Source: MED660 sp002691025 (GTDB lineage: Bacteria; Myxococcota_A; UBA9160; UBA4427). From it: a DNA stretch of 64,000 nt. The notes beneath the pieces are model-generated. The model was not told where the DNA came from. It saw only the letters and a program-made list of their open reading frames with translations, and did no database searches. The position numbers were made by a program, and so were the translations under genes. Where the stretch lies: NCBI GenBank assembly GCA_002170485.2, contig NHDZ02000118.1, positions 1-64,000 of the forward strand, written 5' to 3'. Shown here one piece after another: positions 34,836 to 43,846 of this stretch. Positions within the stretch are counted from its first letter, which is position 1, and the number at the start of each line of letters is the position of its first letter.

Positions 34836-36101
34836 TCAGTCCGATGCCCGTATCTGTGCTCCCACNACTTCGACTTCGGCCATGACCCGGAGCAGGTTTT
34901 CACCAAGCACCTTCCGAACGGTGTCGGGAGAATGTCCGCGCTCAAGAAGTCCCTCGGTGAGAGCCGGTAGATCCGTCACATCTTCCATGCCCACCGGCAT
35001 GCTGGGAACACCGTCCCAGTCAGCCCCGATGCCCACGTGATCAGGTCCAGCCACGGCGACGGCATGATCGAAATGATCCAGCAGCACAGCCAGGGATGAC
35101 TGGGGCAGAGGATGGCTCTGGAAGTGATCCCGGTAGGCTTTCGACCTGGCTTCGGGGTCCTCGTGGTCGCTCCTGANCTGGGCCAGGGTGTCACCCCACT
35201 GCTTGGTATACGCGGCGCTTTCTTCGATGACCCGCTCATCGATATAGCCAGGGAAGAAATTGATCATGATGACACCATTATTTCCGGCCAGAGCACGCAA
35301 CATNTCATCGTCTACATTCCGGCGATGATCGGCCACGTGACGCACGGAGGAATGGGACGCGATCACCGGCGCTTTCGAGACCCGCAACACATCCCAGAAT
35401 GTCTCATCCGACACATGCGAGACATCGACCATCATCCCCAGTCGGTTCATCTCACGCACCACCTCTTCACCAAAAGGAGAGAGCCCTCCGTGCAGCGGCT
35501 CCAGGTCCTGACTCGTGCCCGAAGAGTCCGCCCAGTCCGTATGAAAGGAATGGGTCAGTGTCATGTAGCGAACACCCAATCGGTGATAGGTCCGAAGAAC
35601 AGCCAGGTCATTCTCGATGATATGACCCCCTTCGACCCCCATGAGGTTCGCCAATCGCCCGGCCGCCACATGTTCACGAATGTCACCGACGCTCATGGCC
35701 AGGCCCAACTGCTCCGGATTCCGCTCCACCAGCTGATGCACAGCATCAATCCGCTGAAGCGCTTCCTCGATGGCTTCTCCTTTCCGCTCCTTCTTCCCCA
35801 TGTAGATGGACCAGAACTGGACATCCAGACCCCCTTCTTGAATGCGAGGCAGATCCATGTGGCCGTCGTCCAGCGCGTGACGAGAGAGGAAATCCCAATC
35901 CGGGTCTTCAAAACGGGGCGTCGTATCTGAATGGGTATCCACNACGATGGCCGATCTGTGGAGATCCTGGCCTGAATCCGCCGNTTCTCTTTCTCCACAA
36001 GCCAGGCCCGAAGTCAGGGCGATCCACCCGGAGAGGAAGAAGGCCTGGGCTCGAACTCCATGCCTTCCCATGCGATGGCTTCGCGGAGCCGGGGGCTGCA
36101 T
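34836..36101 (-). CDS. M19 membrane dipeptidase (renal dipeptidase family)
   Basis: A 421-residue zinc dipeptidase that hydrolyses dipeptides, including those with C-terminal D-residues. It has a probable lipoprotein signal (SGLACGE, Cys near 35). Metal ligands: DTHSDT (HxD), GVEGGH (Glu), DVSHVS and ASHSSVRH (His), and GIGADWDG (Asp). Length is typical. The ATG at 36101 directly follows the TAG of the upstream isomerase-like gene, so the two are co-transcribed. Five codons contain N, none in the metal motifs. Confidence 0.9.
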   Translation of the reverse strand: MQPPAPRSHRMGRHGVRAQAFFLSGWIALTSGLACGEREXADSGQDLHRSAIXVDTHSDTTPRFEDPDWDFLSRHALDDGHMDLPRIQEGGLDVQFWSIYMGKKERKGEAIEEALQRIDAVHQLVERNPEQLGLAMSVGDIREHVAAGRLANLMGVEGGHIIENDLAVLRTYHRLGVRYMTLTHSFHTDWADSSGTSQDLEPLHGGLSPFGEEVVREMNRLGMMVDVSHVSDETFWDVLRVSKAPVIASHSSVRHVADHRRNVDDXMLRALAGNNGVIMINFFPGYIDERVIEESAAYTKQWGDTLAQXRSDHEDPEARSKAYRDHFQSHPLPQSSLAVLLDHFDHAVAVAGPDHVGIGADWDGVPSMPVGMEDVTDLPALTEGLLERGHSPDTVRKVLGENLLRVMAEVEXVGAQIRASD

Positions 36102-36950
36102 CTAGTCTNCCTGACCTTCCAGNTTGGACCAGATCTCCTCCGCCCAACCCTTGATGAGAAGAGCCTCNTCCCAACGATCGGTAATCTCGTAGCCATCCGC
36201 ACCGGTAATGCCGTACGGCGGTGGGCCGAGTTCGCAAAGAAAGAGAAGGCGCTCATCGGGACCACTCCGCTGCCGCCACCACCGCATATTCAATTCCCAC
36301 CAGCCTTTGAAGAGATCGACCCATTCTGCATGCTGCGGAAACTTGACCGGGACCTGTACCTGCTCGCGATTGGCCACTCGACCTTGCAGACAATCGGACC
36401 GNGCAATCAACCTTTCAAAAAGCGCCTGATTCTCTTCGGTCACNGGAAGTCGGATCTCACGATTGACCACATAGTGGGAAAGNTCGGCGCAGAGCCTCAT
36501 CTCGGGAATCGCATCGATCAACTGCAGCGTAAAGAACATGTCATTGGTAATGCACTCCCGATGGGTCTCAAAAAGAATCGGCACACCGACGCTCCTCGAT
36601 ATGGCAAGCCATTCACGAATGATCGGAATTGCGCCTTCCACGGTCAGGGGAAACATCAAGCCGATGACATTGACAAAAGGGGCCTTCATCTCCTTGGCGA
36701 ACTCGAGAAGAGGAACCATATCGTCGATNCTGCAGGGNAAGACATTCATCACACAGCCCAACTGATGCTTCTCGATCAGCGGACCGTACTCCCGATAGTG
36801 GTCAATATCCTCCACCATGGGATCAAGAGAAACGCCCTGATAACCCGCACTGGCGATCATCTCGAAGCGCTCTTCCGAAGTCCATTCCTTGCCATCTGGC
36901 CGACGCAATTCCATGGACCAGAGCGATTGATAGACATCAAGATGCTGCAA
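36102..36950 (-). CDS. Sugar phosphate isomerase/epimerase-like TIM-barrel protein
   Basis: A 282-residue protein of the xylose-isomerase-like TIM-barrel superfamily. It has ERFEMIASAGYQGVSLDPM, FVNVIGLMFP, ILFETHRECITND (acidic metal ligand and His) and VNREIRL. Reaction and substrate are not determined. The TTG at 36950 has AGGAG 8 nt upstream, which supports this start over the ATG at 36914. It precedes the M19 dipeptidase gene directly. Seven codons contain N. The pairing with a dipeptidase is not one I recognise. Confidence 0.72.
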   Translation of the reverse strand: MQHLDVYQSLWSMELRRPDGKEWTSEERFEMIASAGYQGVSLDPMVEDIDHYREYGPLIEKHQLGCVMNVXPCXIDDMVPLLEFAKEMKAPFVNVIGLMFPLTVEGAIPIIREWLAISRSVGVPILFETHRECITNDMFFTLQLIDAIPEMRLCAXLSHYVVNREIRLXVTEENQALFERLIXRSDCLQGRVANREQVQVPVKFPQHAEWVDLFKGWWELNMRWWRQRSGPDERLLFLCELGPPPYGITGADGYEITDRWXEALLIKGWAEEIWSXLEGQXD

Positions 36951-37158
36951 TCGGATTCTCCTGTTGTTGAAGCCCTTCAGACAGGACGAGTCTAGCAGCG
37001 AGACAACGACCCGAGAATGCCCGCCCGTTGATCCATCACGCTTCCTGTTTGCAGCCGAAATCGATCGACGTCACACTNCATCGGGCNNAAACCGGANCAG
37101 GCNATGGNCACGAGTGACCCAAGCCAGCCGAACCCNGCCCGNAAANGAGGNATCGACC

Positions 37159-37773
37159 ATGACTTCGCCGGATCATTTCACCGTGGGAATACTCCTCTTC
37201 GAAGATGCGGAAGAACTCGATTGGGCGGGTCCTTTCGAGGTCTTTGGCATGGCGTTCAAGGACTTTCCCAATCGTCACCTGGTCACCATCGCGGAATCAA
37301 GAGAACCCGTCACCTGCTACAACGGGCTTCGGGTCCTTCCCGACCATGACTTCTCGGATGCCCCGCCTCTCGACCTGATCCTCGTCCCTGGCGGCATGGG
37401 GACACGGACGCAGAAAGACAACAGGAAACTGGTCGACTGGCTGGCCCAGACGGCCCCCCGCTGCACCTGGGTCACCAGTGTCTGCACCGGTTCGCTTCTG
37501 CTCGGCGCAGCCGGTCAGATCGACCAGAAGAAGGTCACCACGCACTGGGGCTTCATTGACTCATTACGGAAGGCATTCCCCAACACGGAAGTGGTCAGCG
37601 ACGCGCGCTTTGTCCGAGACGGACAGCTCGTGACTTCCGCCGGGGTCTCGGCCGGAATCGATATGTCACTGTGGCTACTCGGCGAAATCTGGGAAGTCGA
37701 ATATGCCCGAACCACACAGCGGATGATGGAATACGACCCTGCTCCGCCCTATGCCGATTCACAGACCGGATAG
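37159..37773 (+). CDS. DJ-1/PfpI family protein (isonitrile hydratase-like)
   Basis: A 204-residue class-I amidotransferase-like protein. The nucleophile elbow is VTSVCTGSLLLG with Cys near residue 112, followed by THWGFIDSL and ARFVRDGQLVTSAGVSAGID. These match the isonitrile hydratase/AraC-N-terminal branch of the DJ-1/PfpI superfamily. There is no C-terminal AraC HTH, so it is a stand-alone enzyme. GAGG lies before the ATG at 37159; the region just upstream is rich in N. Convergent with the P450 gene. Substrate unknown. Confidence 0.83.
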   Translation: MTSPDHFTVGILLFEDAEELDWAGPFEVFGMAFKDFPNRHLVTIAESREPVTCYNGLRVLPDHDFSDAPPLDLILVPGGMGTRTQKDNRKLVDWLAQTAPRCTWVTSVCTGSLLLGAAGQIDQKKVTTHWGFIDSLRKAFPNTEVVSDARFVRDGQLVTSAGVSAGIDMSLWLLGEIWEVEYARTTQRMMEYDPAPPYADSQTG

Positions 37774-37803
37774 AGGATCAAGCCCATCCCACCGGATACG
37801 CAA

Positions 37804-39081
37804 TCAGCCCATGCGGCTTCCGGGAGAAAACTCACAGGGCATCCGCTTGATGCCGTTGATGAAGTTGGAGCGCAACGGCACTGCTGGACCCGTGACCTGG
37901 AGATCGGGCATCCGATCGAAGATCCGTCGGAACATGACTGAAATCTCCCGCCGGGCGAGATTCGCACCCAGGCAGTAATGGGGGCCGGGGCCACCAAAGC
38001 CCACGTGGTCATTGGGCGTGCGACCGACATCGAACGCGTAGGGATCGTCAAAGGTCGACTCGTCCCGGTTGCCGGATGAATACCAGAGCACGACTTTGTC
38101 ACCCTTCTTCATTTCCTGTCCGGATAGAATCGTATCCTGGGTGCAGGTTCTTCTCATATGGATGACAGGCGAGGCCCAACGGATCAGTTCCTCTACCGCA
38201 GTCGGCATCAATCCGTCCACATCCTGCGCCCAGCGCTCACGTTGATCCGGATGGTCGCACAAAAGCTTCAAGCCATGGCTGATGACGTTTCTCGTTGTCT
38301 CGTTCCCAGCCACCACCAGCAAGATGAAGAAGGAAGCCAGCTCGCTGTCCGTCATGGCGCCATCTTCAAGGTCCGCGTTCATAAGCGCAGTCGTGAGGTC
38401 ATCCTTTGGATTCTTGCGGCGGTCTTCAGCCATTTCACCCATGAGCCCGGCCAAGGCCGATCCCGCCTGAAGAGCGGCGACTTCCACATTCTCGAGTTCG
38501 GCCACGAACTCCGGATCGCCGAGACCCAGGATGATATTCGTCTGCTGGAGCACCATGGAGGCCTGACTCTCCGGGATTCCCATCATGTCGCAGATGATCT
38601 GGAGAGGAAGCGGGGCGGCCAGATCAGCCACCACATCGCATGAGCCTTTTTCGATGATCGCATCGATGACCGCATCCGCCCGTCGGTCGACATCCGCCTC
38701 TACCCGACCGAGGGCACGAGGGGTGAATCCGCGCGAAACGATGCGGCGCTGACGACCGTGACGCGGGTCGTCCATATTGATCATGCCACCGAAGAATTCA
38801 AGAAACGCCGGAGGCATATCCGCAATGGAAGTCGCGCCTTGCGCCGAACTGAAGACCTCAGGATTCCGACTGGCTTCGCGAATATCGGCATTGCGCGTAA
38901 GCGACCAAAAGCCGGGCCCCTTGGGAATGCCGCCGCCGTACTCGGGCTCCTGCATGAAAGGAATCGGTCTCTCCTGCCTGAGAGTCGAGAATGCGCCCTC
39001 TCTCTCTTCAAGGGGGAGCGTCCAGAATTCAAGGTCGGAAAGATCAATCTCATCGACTGAAAGAGTCTTACGAATTTGCAT
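37804..39081 (-). CDS. Cytochrome P450
   Basis: A 425-residue soluble bacterial P450. The heme-binding loop is GFGGPGPHYCLGANLA with axial Cys370. The I-helix oxygen-binding motif is VAGNETTRN, and the K-helix ExxR is EELIR. GGAGG lies 7 nt before the ATG at 39081. The motif set resembles actinobacterial steroid and fatty-acid hydroxylases of the CYP125/CYP142 type, but the family number cannot be set from sequence reading. It is divergent from an acyl-CoA dehydrogenase, suggesting a shared lipid pathway. Ferredoxin partners are not nearby. Confidence 0.9.
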   Translation of the reverse strand: MQIRKTLSVDEIDLSDLEFWTLPLEEREGAFSTLRQERPIPFMQEPEYGGGIPKGPGFWSLTRNADIREASRNPEVFSSAQGATSIADMPPAFLEFFGGMINMDDPRHGRQRRIVSRGFTPRALGRVEADVDRRADAVIDAIIEKGSCDVVADLAAPLPLQIICDMMGIPESQASMVLQQTNIILGLGDPEFVAELENVEVAALQAGSALAGLMGEMAEDRRKNPKDDLTTALMNADLEDGAMTDSELASFFILLVVAGNETTRNVISHGLKLLCDHPDQRERWAQDVDGLMPTAVEELIRWASPVIHMRRTCTQDTILSGQEMKKGDKVVLWYSSGNRDESTFDDPYAFDVGRTPNDHVGFGGPGPHYCLGANLARREISVMFRRIFDRMPDLQVTGPAVPLRSNFINGIKRMPCEFSPGSRMG

Positions 39082-39153
39082 CGACTTGCCTCCGTGTTTC
39101 TACGGTAACATGCGAAGCCAAGTCGTCCAGTTCCGTGTACCCAGGAGAAGAAA

Positions 39154-40392
39154 ATGATCGAATGGAGCGATTCACAAATCATGATCCGCGATGCGTTCCG
39201 ACGCTTTGTCGAATCAGAGATTGTTCCCAACGTAGAAGAACTGGAGCACGGAAATACACCCCCGTACGAAATCCTGCGGAAGATGTACAACACCTTCGGC
39301 ATGACCGAGATGGCCGCGGCGCGCTTCGATAGCCAGATCGCACGAGAAAAAAGCGGGGAAGGCAAGGCCAGCAGGAAAGAACCTCGCGATCCTGCAGCCG
39401 CCGCGGATCAAGCCGCCGCCCAACTGATTCCGATCATCGAACTCTGTCGCTACTGCCCCGGAATGGTCACCGCCATGGGAGTCAGCGTCGGGCTCGCCGC
39501 CGGAGCCATCCTCTCGAAAGGCACCACCGAGCAGAAGGAACGGTGGGCGCGGGAACTGCTGACCCTGGACAAGGTTGGAGCCTGGGCCATTACCGAACCG
39601 GGATCCGGATCAGACGCCTTTGGCGGAATGCGATCGTCGGCCCGCCGGGAAGGAGACGAGTTCGTTCTCAACGGATCCAAGACCTTCATCACCAACGGCC
39701 CGCACGCCGACACAACCATCTTCATCTGCAAGCTGGAAGAAGAAGGCGTCGACCTGCGAGACCGGAAGATCCTGAACTTCGTACTCGACCGGGGCATGCC
39801 CGGTTTCGAGCAGTCCCCTCCCCTGCGCAAGATGGGTATGCATTCATCGCCCACCGGCGAACTCTTCTTGAAGGACGTCCGCGTCGGAGCAGATCGCCTC
39901 CTCGGTGGCCTGGATTCACTCAACCGTTCTGGCGGGGGACGCGAAAGCGCCAAGGACACCTTCCAGACAGAACGATCCGGCGTGGCCTGCATGGCTCTGG
40001 GAATTGTGGAGCGCTGCCTCGAACTCTCGCTCGCCTATTCACGTGAGCGCGTACAGTTCGGTCGCCCCATCGGTGAATTCCAGCTGATCCAGGACAAGAT
40101 CGCTCGCATGGAAGTCGCTCGGATGAACCTCCAGAACCTGGTGTTCCGTACGGTCGAACTGGCCGCCCAGGGCAAGAGCATGAGTTTCGCAGAAGCCTCG
40201 GCGATGAAGCTCTATTCGGCCCGAGCCGCCGTGGAAGTGGCCATGGAAGCCGTTCAGGTCCACGGCGGAAACGGCTACATGGCGGAATATGCGGTGGAGC
40301 AACTCGCCCGGGATTCGAAAGTCCTGCAGATCTATGCGGGAACCGACGAAATCCAGATCCGTGCCATCGCCAAGGATCTGCTCGCAAGCTGA
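39154..40392 (+). CDS. Acyl-CoA dehydrogenase
   Basis: A 412-residue flavoenzyme that introduces the alpha-beta double bond in acyl-CoAs. Signatures: AWAITEPGSGSDAFGGM (FAD and substrate), FVLNGSKTFITNG, FGRPIGEFQLIQDKIA, QVHGGNGYM and IYAGTDEIQI. The medium-chain enzyme has Glu in the last motif (YEGT); here it is Ala, while Glu273 in the TERSG segment occupies the LCAD/IVD-type catalytic-base position. It has an unusual Ala/charged insertion (about 66-90). AGGAG lies upstream of the ATG. It is divergent from a P450. Confidence 0.9.
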   Translation: MIEWSDSQIMIRDAFRRFVESEIVPNVEELEHGNTPPYEILRKMYNTFGMTEMAAARFDSQIAREKSGEGKASRKEPRDPAAAADQAAAQLIPIIELCRYCPGMVTAMGVSVGLAAGAILSKGTTEQKERWARELLTLDKVGAWAITEPGSGSDAFGGMRSSARREGDEFVLNGSKTFITNGPHADTTIFICKLEEEGVDLRDRKILNFVLDRGMPGFEQSPPLRKMGMHSSPTGELFLKDVRVGADRLLGGLDSLNRSGGGRESAKDTFQTERSGVACMALGIVERCLELSLAYSRERVQFGRPIGEFQLIQDKIARMEVARMNLQNLVFRTVELAAQGKSMSFAEASAMKLYSARAAVEVAMEAVQVHGGNGYMAEYAVEQLARDSKVLQIYAGTDEIQIRAIAKDLLAS

Positions 40393-40435
40393 GCTTGGCC
40401 AGGCAAAGGGAATCTCTCAGCACATCCGAGGAACA

Positions 40436-40828
40436 ATGAGCGTACGTAAAGCCCGCTGGGTTCTCTTCCTTGTGTTTGTACTGACCATTCCGCTGCCACT
40501 CCTGGGACCTCTCTCCGTGTTTGCTCCGGCGGCTCGTTATGTGGTTCTCGCCTCGGTCACCGCCGCGGTGGCTCTTGCGGAGGGGGCTTCGGGGCCCGTT
40601 CCAATGATCTTCCTGCTTTTCGCACTGCACGCCGTGATCTATCTCGCGTTGGAATGGTTGTTCGCCTGGTGGATGGCGCGGGGGCTTTCACGCCTTTCGC
40701 CGATGGGCCAGCGATCTCTCGTCTTCGTGATCTGCGGAATACTGCTGATCGGTTCGATCTCGTTGAATCTATACCGAACTCCTTTTGGCACCCTGCCGAG
40801 TTCGAATCTCCTGGGTCTGTTCTCATGA
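40436..40828 (+). CDS. Small integral membrane protein
   Basis: A 130-residue protein with three or four predicted TM helices (about 8-28, 32-50, 55-78 and 88-110) and little soluble part. I recognise no family. GAGGA lies before the ATG at 40436. Its last 4 nt overlap the start of the DUF3604 gene (ATGA), so the two are translationally coupled and the products may act together at the membrane. Confidence 0.65.
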   Translation: MSVRKARWVLFLVFVLTIPLPLLGPLSVFAPAARYVVLASVTAAVALAEGASGPVPMIFLLFALHAVIYLALEWLFAWWMARGLSRLSPMGQRSLVFVICGILLIGSISLNLYRTPFGTLPSSNLLGLFS

Positions 40829-42774
40829 AACAGGCTCTCTCCGTCCTGGTCTCGCTCCTCATCCTCACCGCAGTCACGCCGGTCAGATCGGAAACAAGCT
40901 TCAAGCGAACCGAAGCCCGCGAGCCCTGTCGCGAATACGACCCTCTTCGAAAACCCTTTTTCGGCGACACCCATGTCCATACGACTTTTTCGTTCGATGC
41001 ATGGGGACAAGGAACTCTCACGGGACCTCGNGANGCCTACCGGTTTGCCAAAGGCGAAGCCATCGGGATGCANCCGTATTCNGNANANGGNGTCGCNTCC
41101 CGCTCCATNCAACTCCGNCGCCCNCTNGACTATGCNGTNGTCACNGACCACAGTGACCTTCTCGGCGAAACCCGGATCTGCCGGGAAGATGACCTTGAAG
41201 GCTCTGATTCGCTGATCTGTCGCGTGATGAGACGCTTTCCCAAACTCGGGTATGTCTTGATCAACGGGCATGTCTACAGCAGCGAAAACCCGGCGCGTTA
41301 TTCCTTCTGCGGCCCGGATGGACAGGTCTGCCTCGACGCCGGAATGGACCCGTGGCTCGAAATCCAGGCCGCCGCCGAAGCCCACTATGACCGAAGCGCG
41401 GACTGTCGATTCACAAGCTTTGTGGGCTACGAATGGACCGGGATGCCAGGCAGCAACAACATCCACCGAAACGTCATCTTCCGGAATTCAAAAGCCCAGG
41501 ACTACCCCACCACCTATATCGAAACGCCGACCCAGGAGGGGCTCTGGAGCGCACTGGACGAAGAATGCCTGAAGCAGGAAAACGGCTGCGACGTCCTCGC
41601 GATTCCCCACAACTCCAACGTGAGTGGCGGCCTTCTCTTCACGACCACCCGGTCCGATGGCACACCCCTGAGCCCAGAAGAAGCCCGGACCCGAAACCGC
41701 CTCGAAACGCTGGTCGAAGTCACGCAACACAAAGGCGACAGCGAGTGCCGGCCCGGCGCCGAAGACGAACTCTGTCTCTATGAAACACTCACCTACCCCC
41801 GAATGTCGGACATGGCCGGAGGCAGCATGATGCCGGAAGAGCTGCCTTCCAACATCTATGTCCGCGAAGTCCTCGGTGAAGGCCTGGTTCAAATGGCTGA
41901 GCTCGGCACGAACCCCTTCAAATTCGGATTGATCGGAGCCACCGACACCCACCTCGGCGCACCGGGTCTGGTGGATGAGGATCGCTTCCAGGGACATGCC
42001 GCCGGCACCGTGGACGCCCGCTTCGAAACCCCGAGCTATCCCGACCGACCGGACTTCAACCCGGGAGGACTCGGCGTATTCTGGGCCGAAGAGAACTCGC
42101 GGGACGCACTCTTCGCAGCCATGCGAAGAAGAGAGGCCTACGGGACCAGCGGACCCAGAATGACGGTTCGATTCTTCGGAGGCTGGGACTACCCGCTCGA
42201 CCTCTGTCAGGATCCGGCCTTCGTGGAAACAGGATACACCGGAGGCGTACCCATGGGCGGAGATCTGCCCAAACACACCGAGAGCGCTGTCCCTCGCTTT
42301 GCCGTCTCGGCCCTGCGCGATCCCGGCGGCCAGGGCGCACCCAGCCATCCACTCGAAAGGATCCAGATCATCAAGGGGTGGCTCGAGAACGGAGAAGCCA
42401 AGGAGAAGGTCTACGACATCGCGGGGCAACCCAGCGCGGAAGAAAGCGTCAACCTGAGCACATGCACCGCCCAGTCACCGGGCAGTGATCAACTCTGTCA
42501 GGTCTGGCAGGATCCCGACTTCCATTCCGATCAACCGGCCTTCTACTATGCCCGTGTCCTGGAAGTGCCGAGTTGCCGATGGAATCAGTACGTCTGCAAT
42601 GACCACGGCGTGGACTGCTCGGACCCCGACTCCGTCCCCGACAGCCTGAGCCCCTGCTGCAATCCCGAAATTCCGACCACGATCCAGGAAAGAGCCTGGA
42701 CCTCACCGATCTGGTACACCCCCGAGTCGAAAGAAGCGACCTCCCGCTCAGACGGTGCGAATCGCGCCCACTAG
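40825..42774 (+). CDS. DUF3604 family protein (PHP-like, exported)
   Basis: A 649-residue protein with a signal peptide (about 1-22, ending PVRSE). It contains FFGDTHVHTTFSFDAWG, the conserved DUF3604 motif related to PHP-type metallo-phosphoesterases, and VVTDHSDL with the second metal-ligand pair. GYEWTGMPG, IPHNSNVSGG and GATDTHLGAPG follow, also conserved. Metal binding is likely; the substrate is unknown. About 17 single N calls lie between 41032 and 41145, almost all at third positions; decoding gives R-(D/E)-AYRF and RRPLDYAVVTDH. Confidence 0.82.
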   Translation: MKQALSVLVSLLILTAVTPVRSETSFKRTEAREPCREYDPLRKPFFGDTHVHTTFSFDAWGQGTLTGPXXAYRFAKGEAIGMXPYXXXXVXSRSXQLXRXXDYXXVXDHSDLLGETRICREDDLEGSDSLICRVMRRFPKLGYVLINGHVYSSENPARYSFCGPDGQVCLDAGMDPWLEIQAAAEAHYDRSADCRFTSFVGYEWTGMPGSNNIHRNVIFRNSKAQDYPTTYIETPTQEGLWSALDEECLKQENGCDVLAIPHNSNVSGGLLFTTTRSDGTPLSPEEARTRNRLETLVEVTQHKGDSECRPGAEDELCLYETLTYPRMSDMAGGSMMPEELPSNIYVREVLGEGLVQMAELGTNPFKFGLIGATDTHLGAPGLVDEDRFQGHAAGTVDARFETPSYPDRPDFNPGGLGVFWAEENSRDALFAAMRRREAYGTSGPRMTVRFFGGWDYPLDLCQDPAFVETGYTGGVPMGGDLPKHTESAVPRFAVSALRDPGGQGAPSHPLERIQIIKGWLENGEAKEKVYDIAGQPSAEESVNLSTCTAQSPGSDQLCQVWQDPDFHSDQPAFYYARVLEVPSCRWNQYVCNDHGVDCSDPDSVPDSLSPCCNPEIPTTIQERAWTSPIWYTPESKEATSRSDGANRAH

Positions 42775-43025
42775 TCCTCGTCTGACTCCACCACGTCTCC
42801 GCCCGAAGAGATGGGTTCCGGCATGGGCTCGTTCTCACAGAAACCAGTCGCCGCCCAGGCGCCCTCTTCACAACGCATCATCGTCCCCCCCTGGCACATC
42901 TCGCTTCCGTGCGAGAAGACTTCACGGTTGTAGACGCAACCCTGCTCTTCCGCTGCAACGACAAACGGAATGGAAAGGGCAGAAACGAAAATGGCAAAGA
43001 ACAGGATCGTCTTCGTGGCATGCAT
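42771..43025 (-). CDS. Small Cys-containing secreted protein
   Basis: An 84-residue protein with a signal peptide (about 1-22, IPFVVAA) and a short mature domain with Cys in GCVYNRE, SEMCQGG, MRCEEG and GFCENE. The spacing of four Cys resembles a disulfide-bonded DUF1496-like module. The acidic tail ends VVESDED. AAGGAGG lies 8-9 nt before the ATG at 43025, which sets the start. Its 3' end overlaps the convergent DUF3604 gene by 4 nt. Function unknown. Confidence 0.55.
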   Translation of the reverse strand: MHATKTILFFAIFVSALSIPFVVAAEEQGCVYNREVFSHGSEMCQGGTMMRCEEGAWAATGFCENEPMPEPISSGGDVVESDED

Positions 43026-43113
43026 GAGAAGTGCCTCCTTGTCTTCCAGTGTACCAGCCTCGAAACCCGACGCCCGGGAAGCAATCCCCGGAACAAAGCG
43101 CGAGGGCCGTCGA

Positions 43114-43749
43114 TCAACGTGACTCAACCGGAACCCCACGACGCCATAAGCGAACCGAATTGATCAGGAAGACATCATCGGCTTCCTTCAGCGCTCCGAG
43201 AGGCAATACGGCTTCCTCGACCTCTCCTTTTTCAAGCAGGAAGGCTCGAAATGTTCCCGGCAGAAGCCCACCGTCCTGCCTTGGAGTCCACTTCCGACCC
43301 CCGATCTCCAGGACCAGATTTCCCCAACACGCCTCTGTCAATTCATGTCGTTCATTCCAGAGGACGACGTCCTCTGCTTCGGGATGAAGAGCCAGAGCCC
43401 GATCATACACTGCCCGTCGGCTGGTCTTGTGTTGCAGAAAAGGATCCGAAGCATCCACTGGCTCGGTGGCGATCGCATAGGAAATCGTATCGCGGACCAC
43501 AATGGACTCGGATTCGATCTTCACATCGCCTTTCGATCCGACCTCAAGCCGGACCTTCTTGCTCTCCGGTGTAAAACCCTGGGCTGCTTCCTCGAGCCGA
43601 CCCCGCACTCCTTCGATATCCAGAAGCCGATGGAAGAACCGGGCCGAACCCGCCAGGCGATCCAGATGGGAGTCCAACAAGAAATAACCCGCATCCGGCT
43701 CCCAGAGCAGCGCCTCCAGGAGAGAGAAGTCGTCTTTCCTGTCCGACAA
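43114..43749 (-). CDS. Class-IV aminotransferase, stand-alone PabC-like (aminodeoxychorismate lyase)
   Basis: A 211-residue PLP fold-type IV protein. FSLLEALLWEPDAGYFLL and HLDRLAGSARFF match the C-terminal PabC part of PabB-PabC fusion proteins. The Schiff-base Lys is in QHKTSRRAVYD, followed by NERHELTEACWGNLVLE and LINSVRLWRR. The TTG at 43749 with GGAG 5 nt upstream is preferred to longer readings. It would release pyruvate from aminodeoxychorismate to give 4-aminobenzoate for folate. No pabB is adjacent, so the split form or its partner lies elsewhere. Confidence 0.78.
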   Translation of the reverse strand: MSDRKDDFSLLEALLWEPDAGYFLLDSHLDRLAGSARFFHRLLDIEGVRGRLEEAAQGFTPESKKVRLEVGSKGDVKIESESIVVRDTISYAIATEPVDASDPFLQHKTSRRAVYDRALALHPEAEDVVLWNERHELTEACWGNLVLEIGGRKWTPRQDGGLLPGTFRAFLLEKGEVEEAVLPLGALKEADDVFLINSVRLWRRGVPVESR

Positions 43750-43846
43750 GGAATCTCCTCTTTGCGGCTTCTTGTTCTTGCCTGTTTCCGGATGGCCGTT
43801 TCGACACAAGGGTTCCGAACCCGACTTCAAACCCGATTCTTGAAAG

